Source of the DNA: Lytechinus variegatus
Taxonomy: Eukaryota > Echinodermata > Echinoidea > Temnopleuroida > Toxopneustidae
DNA: 64,000 nt
Assembly (NCBI RefSeq): GCF_018143015.1
Contig: NC_054754.1
Location: 26,748,330 to 26,812,329 of the forward strand
Reading direction: 5' to 3'
A program made the position numbers and the translations under genes. The notes under the pieces were generated by a model. It had not been told where the DNA came from and searched no databases. It saw nothing but the letters and a program-made list of their open reading frames with translations. This document shows positions 55,043 through 64,000 of this stretch, one piece after another; position 1 is the stretch's first letter; every line of letters starts with the position of its first letter.

Positions 55043-58000
55043 TAATGCTAGGTTCCCACTGCCGATCAAACCAGCCCGACCAAGCCCGATCAAGCTATTT
55101 TGGCCTGGTCGGGCTCGGTCGGCAAGGGCGATCGGGGTCGGTCTACCTTGATCGGTATCGATCTGGCTTCTTACACGAAATTTTTTGGCATGCCAAAAAA
55201 TATCGTGTAGGAGTCGTGAAGGCAAGCCATCGTACAGCGATCGTGTACTGATCGAGTAGAGATCGAGTTGATCGAAAATCGATCGTGTAGAGGTCTAGTT
55301 TGGTCGGGGTGGATTTTTTCCGCCGATCACTACCCGATCATCTCGATTCACACACAACTTCTACACGATTGGTTCCCGATCAACTCGATCAACAACTCAA
55401 CTGCTTCACGATCGATACATGTCTGCCCTGAACACTTACTCGACCGAACTCGCTCACTTCTCGACTGCTTTACGATCACATCCCAATCACTTCTCGACCG
55501 CACTCGATCTTTCGGATCGCAACTCAACCAAGGGCAAAGACACAATTACGTGCTGATCTTATCACATTTTCTTCGTACCAGTAGGCCTATTATTGATATT
55601 AAAATTAATCAGTTCTGGAATTGGGAGTGATAACAGGTGACTACTTGCAGCTCTTCACATACTCCAACATGCCGCGTAGAACTAAAGATGATGGCAATGA
55701 ATCGACATATCTTCTGATTTGTCAGCACCATCAACTTCATCTGGAGGCGGTCAAAAAGCAGCTAGTGCAATCTCCTCTCTGACATCTGAGTTGGAGTCCA
55801 TGCGTGGTGCCATTACCTGATTACAGGTGCACGGGATGCAGCTTCTCATAGTGGCCAGTTTTTGGTGTACTTGATGCGCCAAATGGATCAGCAAAGGATG
55901 AATTCGTTCATCACCCGAGTCACTAGGCAGGCTCTCGACCTTGTGGATGAGAGCCGACAGGAGAAATTGCGACTGACAGCTCAGGAGGCAGCTCCGCAGG
56001 CACCTAAGCAGGCAACAACATCAATGTTTACCCTACCTAATCTTCCCTCACATCAGTTCTCAGCAAACAGAAGACGAGCTCCCCCTTCATCAGCCGCTGG
56101 ATCAGCAGGGCAACACCACCAGCAGTTCAGACAGCAGCAACAACTTCAGGACTTTCAGCTTGCCACAAACATGACAAACATAGCTGCAGCTGCACCACCA
56201 GCCCATCTCACTCCTCATATGTCATACTATTCCCATCTACAGCCACCCAATGTGCAACCTTCTCTCGCAACAGCCAGAGAGCAATTTCCCTGCAGCTGTC
56301 TCAACAACTACTACATCTGTCATCCATCGTGCCATGGATATTGTCTGTACACCAAGCACTTCCTTCAGCCTCAGCCAAGTGACAATTGAAGCAGACATTG
56401 ACGACTCTAGCATCTGTCATCAGATTGACTGAAATGGGCCTATCATTGTAAGAACCGTCATGTCAAAAGCAGCACGGGACGCGCAAGCCCTACGTGAATG
56501 AACTGTGAAAGAACTCGGTATTAGTACTTAAGTCCTTGAACAAAGTTTTACATCTTTGACTTTTGACATTTCTGTTAGAGAATAAGACTTGATATTTGGG
56601 TGTTTTTGAAGGGCATTTGTCCAACTTCGGGTTTTCTTACAAGTTTATCAGAACTGAAAACATATTCTTCATCACGTTATTTCATTGAATACCATGGCAT
56701 AGTTCAAACATGTTGATTTTTTTCTTAAAAGTGAAAGGAGTTGTCATAGACAATGACGGCTAAGTTTACGTTTGACTTGGCCCAAACTTTCCATGATTTC
56801 ATAGATATTGCAAATGTGGTTCGTGATCAAATGAAATGAATAAACACTCCAGTGATGTCGAATGACAAAAGGTTTTGTTCGAAGTAGAGTTTCGGAACTT
56901 ATTTTTAGGAGTTTAATTTCTATTCCAGGAAATTTTGGTGTTCTTTTCTTTCTTTTTATTGCTTTGTACTTTGAACCTTGGTTATCTTTCAGATCATAAT
57001 ATCTTTCACAGACTTGTTGTTCAAGTTTGTATCATTACTTTTTATTCGCTGTATAAGCCAAACTGGATGCATTCAACTGGCACTGAACCTGTGTTATTTA
57101 ATGTAGCAGCACAAGAAACACTAATACAAAAATTTCAAAGCTCCACGAATAGTCAATGGTGACTGTAGGCTAATGAGAACTCCGAAGTGCCCAATGGATG
57201 CTGGCTTTATTCTTAAAGCGAACATTGATTTTGTAAACGTTGACACTGTTTAAGAGAGCTTGTGTTATTAACATTATTATTTCATGATGTTGGATAATGA
57301 ACTTCCTTTCCTGTTGTGCTAGAGCTAAAGAGAATTTCATCTTTATTAATTCTTTATGAAGTTTTGTGTTTTTGGAAGTTTGAATCATACCGTCTTTAGG
57401 TATTCCACGAGCACGTAATTTCTGTTGAATTTAATATCGAGTGTACTGTGGAATGTCTAAAAGCAGGGCAGGAAACAGTATTTCAAATATTTTAAAGTTC
57501 CAAAAAGAAGATGAAGAAAAAAGCAGTGTTGTGAGCTCAGAAGTACCCAATTACTGACTTTGTAATATGTAAAATCTGTTTTCTTTTCTTTGATAAAACT
57601 TTACTGTGTAAGTTGTGTTATTAAAAGTTTAATTTTGTGTACCTTTTATGCTGTTGCGAAAATATATATTTCTTATGCCGTAGTGTGTAATCTAACCACT
57701 CCAACCACCTAGCCCACAACTGTAACTGTTCGATTTCCATCTCTTTCAAGTTTGAGATGAACTGAACCCTGGTAAAAAAAATGATTACTGTACCATCAGC
57801 TGACGATAATGTTTGTGCAACCACAGTCAATTCACCACTGATCTTTGATCTCTTTTCGAACAAGTTGATCTGCTTGGGTCTAGAATGTGTAGAGATCGGA
57901 TGGACGTCCAGCTAGTCTAGTAGGGATCGCGTTGGGATCGTATGTAGATCGGAATGATCGAGAAGAGATCTAAGTAGTGGTCGACTGTACGTCGTGAAGG

Positions 58001-58158
58001 AGTCGTGAATGGTCGAATATGGGTCGTGAATGGTCAAATAGCGGTCGGGAAGAGCTCGTGTTTAGGCATGTGGTCGGGATTGGTCGGGGAAAAATGGGTG
58101 ATCGAGCTTGATCGGGCTTGGTTGGGTTGGTTTGATCGGCAGTGGGAACCTAGCATTA
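55043..58158. mobile_element. 3.1-kb TIR DNA transposon with GATCG-rich ends
   Basis: TGCTAGGTTCCCACTGCCGA onward at the left is the inverse of TCGGCAGTGGGAACCTAGCA at the right, near-perfect for over 30 bp including AAACCA and ACCAAGCCCGATCAAGC. The first ~550 and last ~300 bp are filled with GATCG/CGATC and GTCGTGAA words. The outer triplets are TAA and TTA, so no direct duplication is evident. The interior (55640-57600) carries a decayed ORF. Confidence 0.8.
55669..56389 (+). pseudogene. Decayed ORF of the 3.1-kb transposon
   Basis: A frame opens at MPRRTKDDGNESTYLLICQH and breaks by stop and frameshift around 55750-55850. It continues as ARDAASHSGQFLVYLMRQMD and on through NSFITRVTRQALDLVDE, QAPKQATTSMF and a Gln-rich tail (HHQQFRQQQQLQDF) to 56389. 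The shape (coil with Asp/Gln-rich C-terminus) resembles the accessory Myb/SANT-type protein of Harbinger elements, but no Myb domain or DDE motif is visible. Function is unassigned. Confidence 0.5.
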
Positions 58159-58689
58159 TCCTGCATGGCTTTAGATAATGGATAGGGTATATGAGCCATC
58201 ACAAGACCTATTTCTTTAGTAAAATAAACAAATTGCTTAGTTAGAGAGGTTGGGTCTAGGCACTGCAATAAAAATAACAATCATTTCAAACATCATACCT
58301 TGGTTTTGATAATTCGATAGTTTTGCGTTTAAAATGTGAAGAATGGAACATTGGGTTTAGGGTTTATGAAGCTAAAATTCGTAAGGTTAATTATTGAATA
58401 AAATATACCCATTCGTTCAAAGATTTTACTCTGTCCAAATAACTTGTTAAAATGTGTTTACCGATTTATCGTTTTAGAGTTCCTGTTCATGAATAGGAAT
58501 AAATATTGTATTATATGAGTAAATTCGTTTCGCAATGTGTAATAGGGGAATCCCATATTTTTTTTTAAAGCTCATGGAAAATTTCTGCAATGCTCGCCAG
58601 AGACATTGCTACGATCTTCAATGAAGTCATTTAATGTGATCATCAGTCTTTTCATGCATTTTATTTTTAACATTTAAAGACTTCGAACT

Positions 58690-60040
58690 TATTTTTTTTC
58701 TCATCAGAACCCACAAAATTTAGTTGATGTTATCAATTCTAACCTTTTTAATGTTACTAAATGGACATGATGGATGAGAGTCAATCGATTATCTTTGAAT
58801 CTTAACAAAACAACACCAAAATGTTATTTAGTAATTCCATAGGCAAGTTACCGATGAACATTATGTTTGATAATACTCCATTTAGAAATGATAAAAAAGT
58901 TTTAATTAGAAATGGTACCGTACACGAAATTTCTTGGAATAACAGTTGACAGCAAACTTTCTTGGAAAAATTATATCGAATCTATATGCAAAACAGTTCC
59001 ACGAAATATATGTATTATTAATAGGCTAAAAATTTGCATTCCCTCCACATCATTAATCATGCTTTACTCATCCTTAAATTTGATTTACTTAAATTATTGG
59101 ATTCTTATTTGCAGTAATACCCATCAATATCTATTAGATGAAGAGAACACTTCGTATTATTTATAGTTCTGCTTTCTGTTCTCACGTGGACCCATCTTTT
59201 CTTGAAAGTAAACTGTTGAAAATCAAAGACCTGTATTTATTCATCGCACTTCCCCATATTTTTTATGCCATGTTCCCCCAAAATAAATGTTTTCATAAAT
59301 ACCCCCACCAGACAAATTTCATATACCACTTGACAGAACTTTACTGGCCAAAAACACAGTCATATACAACGGTCCTAAATTCTGGAACTTCCTTCCTAAC
59401 AATGTTAAATGCAGTGTCTCTTTTATGCATTAAAATGTAAACTCAAACTTTTCCTGCTTCATTCCTATAATTTTTCGCAACGGATCTATCATTTCATTAT
59501 TATCGTGATTATCATCCTTACATTTAAATAAAAAAATTGTTTTATCTTTTTATCGTATATTGTCTATCCCCTTTTGTTATTTCACCAGATCAAGCTGGTC
59601 TGTGGTCAGCCCTTCCACATTCTGACTTTTTCTCATTTTGTCTTGTCCTGTCCCGTCTCTTGTTTTGTCTTGTCTTTCATGTCTTGCCATTCCCTCTCTC
59701 TTCTTGTTATTCTGTCTAATGTGCAATATATCATTCATAGCGGAGACCTATTTGTGTGACTAGATCTGCATTTGGTCAGTAATTTAAAATATGTTTACAT
59801 CAATCTGATTTCCACATATCTGTTTCTTTTCTTTTTTTTCTTTCCTGTATACGCATATAATGATTAAATCGACAATTTACAAATACCCAAGGGGGATCCA
59901 CACTTTACAAGCATTGCCTTTAGTGGACCTCCTCACTTCCATTTATGCTCAATTTTATACTTTTTTTTTACGAGGTAAGAATGTTCATCTGTAAAAATTG
60001 TATTCGATTTATATTACTTTGTATTATGATTGAATTGAAA
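58690..60040 (+). mobile_element. Decayed LINE with 3' UTR
   Basis: RT-tail motifs survive in shifting frames: KFLGITVDSKLSWKNYI (58917-), RNICIINRLKICIPSTSLIM and MKRTLRIIYSSAF. The 3' UTR has CACTTTACAAGCATTGCC, GAATGTTCATCTGTAAAAA and an ATTGAATTGAA tail at about 60030. The antisense copy at 13195-14400 and the fragment at 21180 are the same family. Confidence 0.8.
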
Positions 60041-60046
60041 TAATTC

Positions 60047-60345
60047 CATGGTCACATTTGCTACGGCCGCCGTAGATTCTAAAATTTCTACGGCGAGTAG
60101 CAATTCTACGGTCGCCTCAGAATTTCCACGGCCACTTACTCTAGCGGTCACATATGTTACGGTCGCCGCACGGCGTATTTTTTAATTTATGGAGAAAAGA
60201 AATCTGCGGCTGACGTATGTCCTTGAAATCATGACGTACGGTCGCCCTAGGGCGACCCTGCGCTGGCCGTAGGTTTTTCACAAATACTACGGCAGGCGCA
60301 AGGTGGCCGCAAGGCGCCCTCACGGCGGCCGCAGGGGGACTATAC
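60047..60345. mobile_element. CGGCCGCCGTA-rich Harbinger-like fragment
   Basis: CATGGTCACATTTGCTACGG and CCGCCGTAG match the left arm of the MITE at 32736. The interior repeats GCCGCACGGCG, CTACGGTCGCC and similar words. The right terminus is not found, so this is a left portion or a longer decayed relative. Confidence 0.6.
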
Positions 60346-60419
60346 AGTGAGAAATACCATCATGATATTTTACATTAGACATTTCATTTCAGAAAGTTTT
60401 CAAAGTGTCGCACCATGCC

Positions 60420-61570
60420 CATGCGCGTATTCTGGGCGGGAGGGAGGTGGGGTTCGGGGCCCGGGCCTCGGGTAGGCGAAAAGGGGGCGCCATAAAGAGG
60501 GAGGAAAGAAAGGGAAAGAAAAGGGAGATAAAAAAGGAGGGGGAAATAAGAGAAAGAGAAAAGGGAGAAAAGAAAGAGAGAAGAAAACAAGAAAGGAAAA
60601 GGAGAGAAGAGAAAAGGGGAAAGGGGGAGGAGTAATAAAAGTGCTGGGGCGCCAAATTGATGTTCGACTTAGGAAGGGGGGTCGCCAAATTAATGTTTGA
60701 TACTGATCTGAATATTATACGATCAGTAATGTTCGACCTAGGAAGGGGGGGGGGGCAATTCGACCTTTGTGGTGATTCGCGCTTCGCGCTCGCATCGAAT
60801 GATTAGTTAGATGACATCCTGTTAATGATTACCTAATGATTACCTCAATTGCGTAGAATGTCTAGTTTTGGAACGGAATATAATCGAATAATTTTTAAGT
60901 GCCCATCCTGATCTCGATTACCAATAATGCTTAGAATTTCCAAACTTTGGGTCACTTTGGAATATAGACAATCATCAACTCGCCATGACAGATAGATACC
61001 CATCCTGCTCATGCTTACAAAACTTCTCAGAATATTCTATTTTCAGGTCTATACACAAGCTATCAAAATCGCGTTCGCATTATTTATTTGGACTTTTGAA
61101 ATAAATCTCCCTATAACCATGTTAACTTGTTTGTATGAATAAAGTTAAGATGTTAATAAACACGTTAGTCTTAAGTAAGAACTACACCCTAGGAAACAAC
61201 AACAAAAATCAGCATTTAACTCCCCATGATAGTAATAATAATAATGATAATGATAATAACATCATATTTTACCCAAGTTAGCCGCTAGTGAAAGGGCAAT
61301 ATCTGTGCTACCTGGTCACATTTGTTTTTTTTTAAAGTGGTATTACAGTATATCATATTCATGGATAGTTTGCTTTTTATTAAGTCATAATAAAAAAGTT
61401 GTCTGCAGTTGTCCTTTTCATGTGATTATGAAATAAGATAATTCAACATGCATTTAAGGCACCTGTTTGCCTGACGAGGAGGGGTCACCATTTTTTCCGA
61501 AAAGTACACATGCATATGGGCCAAAATTATAGGGCGGGCCCCGAGGTGCAAAATTCTGAATACGCGCCTG
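60420..61570 (+). mobile_element. hAT-like element, third copy of the minisatellite type (probable)
   Basis: CATGCGCGTATTC at the left and GAATACGCGCCTG at the right are inverted with one mismatch. The same order of parts as at 31822-33533 is seen: G-rich end, polypurine tract (60490-60635), a GCGCTTCGCGCTCGCAT core (60780) with following degenerate units to 61080, and a SINE 3' fragment (61236-61300). The flanking 8-mers do not match, so the borders are less certain. Confidence 0.6.
61236..61300 (-). mobile_element. SINE 3'-end fragment
   Basis: A (TTA/ATT)n tail and TTGGGTAAAATATGATGTTATT on the minus strand match the tail region of the SINE at 32972-33226. The tRNA-like head is absent. 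Confidence 0.5.
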
Positions 61571-61619
61571 GTGGCTTCCGAGCAGATAACACAATAGGAG
61601 AAGGGGAAAGGAGGGAAGA

Positions 61620-61905
61620 AAAACACGAGGGCAGCCGCACGGCCACCGTACGCTCAACGTACGGCCGCCGTAGACCGTTCTACGCCATGCCTACGGCTAG
61701 TCTAATTTCTACGGCGAGCGTAGAAAAGAAAAAAATGTTATAACTCCGAGTTAAAATTCTACGGCCACCCCTACGGCCTGTAAAAAGTAGGAATCCGCCG
61801 TACGTCGACCCTGCGGCCACCGCAGATTTTCTGCGGCCGCCGCAGAAATCTCTCGAATTCATGTATCTACGGCCGCCGTAGAGCATATGTGACCAAGGTA
61901 TAAGT
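61620..61905. mobile_element. CGGCCGCCGTA-rich Harbinger-like fragment, right end
   Basis: It ends CTACGGCCGCCGTAGAGC and ATATGTGACCAAGGTA followed by TAA, the right terminus of the family at 32736. Many ACGGCCGCCGTAG and GCGGCCGCCGCAG palindromes fill the rest. Confidence 0.65.
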
Positions 61906-61919
61906 AGTCATTCACAGAA

Positions 61920-62890
61920 TATTCTTTTATATAAACTGTCACATTATGGTATTAGAGGCATTGTCTTAGACTGGTTCCGTAATTATTTACACGAACGCCA
62001 ACAAGATGTTAGCATTGAAAATCATAATCCACAATTGAGAAATATTAATTGCGGTGTCCCTCAGGGTTCCATACTTGGCCCGCTGCTTTTCATACTTTAT
62101 ATCAACGACTTCAACAGATCCTCGGACTTATTTTCATTTATTATATATGCAGCTGATACCAATCTTTTTTTTATTCACACACAAACTCTTTATTAGATAG
62201 TCAACTCCGAATTAAACTTAGTGTCAACATGGGTTCAAGCCATCAAATTATCCCTAAATCTAGAGAAAACTAATTTCATGTTATTTAGCAACATATTTAA
62301 TGAACTACCTTATCCAATTCTAATAGATAACATACAAATAAAACAACTACAACAAAAGGTGCATTCATTGGTGACAAACTTTCATGGAAATATCACATTA
62401 ATAATAAGGTAACATCTAGAAATGTTGGTGTAATAAAGAAGCTCAAATAGGTATTCCCCCCTAACATTCTAAAATCTTTATATTCAACATTAGTTTTACC
62501 CCACTTGAATTACGGAATACTCGCCTGGGAAAACAGTGCAACTTATATGTTAAATAAAGTACATGTATTACTCTTACAAAAAAAGCTATGCGGATCATAA
62601 GTCACGTTGATTTTAGACATCGTACAGACGGTCTTTTCCACTCAAACAATATTCTAAAAATTTACGATATTTATCGATTGAATCTTGCGATTCTCATGTA
62701 TCAGTATAACAACAAAGGGTTACCCTCCATTTTTAACAACATATTTCGAGTCAATAATGAAATTCACCGTTACCCAACTAGACAAATCAATTTGTATCAC
62801 CTGCCAAGGACTCGTACAGTATTTACACAGAACACTTTTACATTTTTTTACTGCCCCCAAATTTGGAATTCCCTTCCCCTGAATACGAGA
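61920..62890 (+). mobile_element. Decayed LINE RT fragment, catalytic site mutated
   Basis: The RT core is readable: NILLYKLSHYGIRGIVLDWF, GVPQGSILGPLLFILYINDF and YAADTNLFF. The active-site motif normally FADDT reads YAADT, so the first catalytic Asp is lost. Stops and frameshifts follow (around 62194 and 62390). The C-terminal block around 62590-62890 (IYRLNLAILMYQYNN, TFFYCPQIWNSLP) is in another frame. It is cut by a family A MITE at 62897. Confidence 0.85.
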
Positions 62891-62896
62891 GAGAGC

Positions 62897-63270
62897 TTAA
62901 AGGTCAAGTCCACCTCAGAAAAATATTAATTTGAATCAATAGAGAAAAATCAGACAAGCACAATGCTGAAGATTTCATCAAAATAGGATGTAAAATAAGA
63001 AAGTTATGACATTTCAAAGTTTCGCTTATTTTTAACAAAATAGTTATATGAACGAGCCAGTTACATCCAAATGAGAGAGTTGATGATGTCACTCACTATT
63101 TCTTTTGTTTTTTTTTTGTTTGAATTATACATTATTTCAATTTTTACGAATTTGACGATTAGGACCTCCTTGCCTGAAGCACAAAATGTTAAAATAATGG
63201 AATTCCACGTGTTCAGGGAGGAATGAAACTTCATTTCACATGACAATGACGAGAAAATAAAAATCTTTCA
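62897..63270. mobile_element. Family A MITE, one arm and centre
   Basis: TTAAAGGTCAAGTCCACC begins it. GAACGAGCCAGTTACATCC and CACGTGTTCAGGGAGGAATG correspond to the copy at 7895-8505, in reverse arrangement. The far arm is missing after AAATCTTTCAGAT. Confidence 0.8.
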
Positions 63271-63274
63271 GATT

Positions 63275-63770
63275 TCAAACAATAAAATTGAAACACATTC
63301 ATTGAAAAATATGAAAATCTACAAAACATGTTTGGATACTACAATAACATCATGGGGGCGTATTCAGCATTGTACATCAATGTAAATTAATTTGAATTTG
63401 GGTAAATAGAGGTCCTTTACACTGATTCGAACAATCAACCTGTTCTTCATGGGTGATGATCCGAAGGGTGGTCCTTTTGAGTCTTCCCCACTCACTTAAA
63501 TAGCACCACGACATGTTTCTATTTCAAGCTATTCGTCATAATCTGGGAAATGCACAGATCATAATTTTGATTGATGTGATTAAACGCACTACATAATGGG
63601 AATCCAATAATTTGCATGAGCCCATTTTTCATGAAGAGTCTCTATGATCCGGAAATAGGCCAGATTTTTTATTTATTTATTTTTTGTGCAGCTACGCGCG
63701 ATGTGAAAGTGATCGATGCGATCAGAATACATCTTTTGTTTTAAGTGATGTGTGAGCTGTCATATTAATC
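63275..63770. other. Non-coding DNA, no feature recognised
   Basis: AT-rich stretch between MITE and LINE remnants. No gene seen. Confidence 0.4.
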
Positions 63771-63771
63771 T

Positions 63772-64000
63772 TTGAAAATGCACAAATCAGCAACATCCAT
63801 ACTACTTACATTATATTCTTCTCTTATATTACCATATATCAACTATGGGATCCTTGTTTGGGGCAATACCCATCTAAGTTTACTTAACAAAATATTATTA
63901 TTACAAAAAAAAGCCCTTCGTATTATTTCATTCTCACACCCCCGTTCTCACACTGATCCGCTTTTCCTTGATTACAAAATTTTAAAGGTTCAAGACTTAT
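63772..64000 (+). mobile_element. LINE RT-tail fragment running off the window
   Basis: LILPYINYGILVWGNTHLSL-like codons, then LLQKKALRIISFSHPRSH and DPLFLDYKILKVQDL match the tail of the LINE copies at 13195 and 58690. Frame shifts are present near the start. The rest lies beyond the window. Confidence 0.75.

Noticed and set aside
54011..55630. Several 60-140 aa frames on both strands
   Set aside because: They come from the GTCGCACGA and GATCG word repeats of two DNA transposons.
55043..58158. Definite PIF/Harbinger assignment with TWA duplication
   Set aside because: The outer triplets are TAA and TTA, which are inverted rather than direct, so the target duplication does not hold.
60389..60688. 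Open frames rich in Arg/Glu/Lys (+) and Phe/Ser/Leu (-)
   Set aside because: Again a polypurine tract, part of the probable hAT-like element at 60420-61570.

Overview
This is nuclear DNA from an animal: AT-rich, intron-containing and densely packed with transposons. The mixture of features suggests an echinoderm, most likely a sea urchin. These features are frequent ACATGTACATG-type motifs, long palindromic MITEs ending in TTAAAGG, tRNA-headed SINEs, and CR1/L2-like non-LTR retrotransposons with GAATT-type tails. The species call is inference and no alignment was possible.

Three host genes are supported. (1) On the minus strand near 12.7 kb is one short first coding exon, MSWGTDLW, with a perfect Kozak context, an in-frame upstream stop and a GTAAGT donor. 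It fits the start of a Toca-1/CIP4/FBP17-type F-BAR protein, and the rest of that gene must lie to the left beyond the window. (2) At 22209-25013 (+) is a complete two-exon NTMT1 (alpha-N-terminal methyltransferase, 227 aa) with a 2.1-kb intron full of mobile DNA. (3) At 42109-50274 (+) is a nine-coding-exon gene that splices in frame to a 699-aa adaptor-like protein. It has an N-terminal PH domain, a disordered middle with two YxVP motifs and proline-rich SH3-type motifs, and two C-terminal PDZ-like folds.

Most of the rest is mobile elements in nested layers. Non-LTR elements include an almost complete reverse-transcriptase ORF at 16278-18299 and at least five decayed copies. SINEs include tRNA-headed copies and one whose head resembles the Alu domain of 7SL RNA, which sits inside a LINE copy. 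Several hAT-like elements have 8-bp target duplications that can be read directly. Two of these, and probably a third, carry an internal ~112-bp minisatellite. PIF/Harbinger-like elements with TWA duplications include a dimer and a MITE ending 62 bp before a splice acceptor. Three palindromic MITE families share TTAAAGG ends and a common internal module.

Layout: 1-12.6 kb, intronic or intergenic sequence with MITEs; 12.7 kb, F-BAR gene start; 13.2-21.4 kb, LINE/SINE/hAT nest; 22.2-25.1 kb, NTMT1; 25.1-41.8 kb, intergenic DNA with hAT and inverted-repeat elements; 42.1-50.3 kb, PH/PDZ gene; 50.8-64 kb, almost entirely transposons.

The most unusual signal is a recurring design: inverted-repeat elements built from many copies of one short word, a different word in each element, with related ends in several cases. 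No CRISPR array, operon or prokaryotic feature is present.
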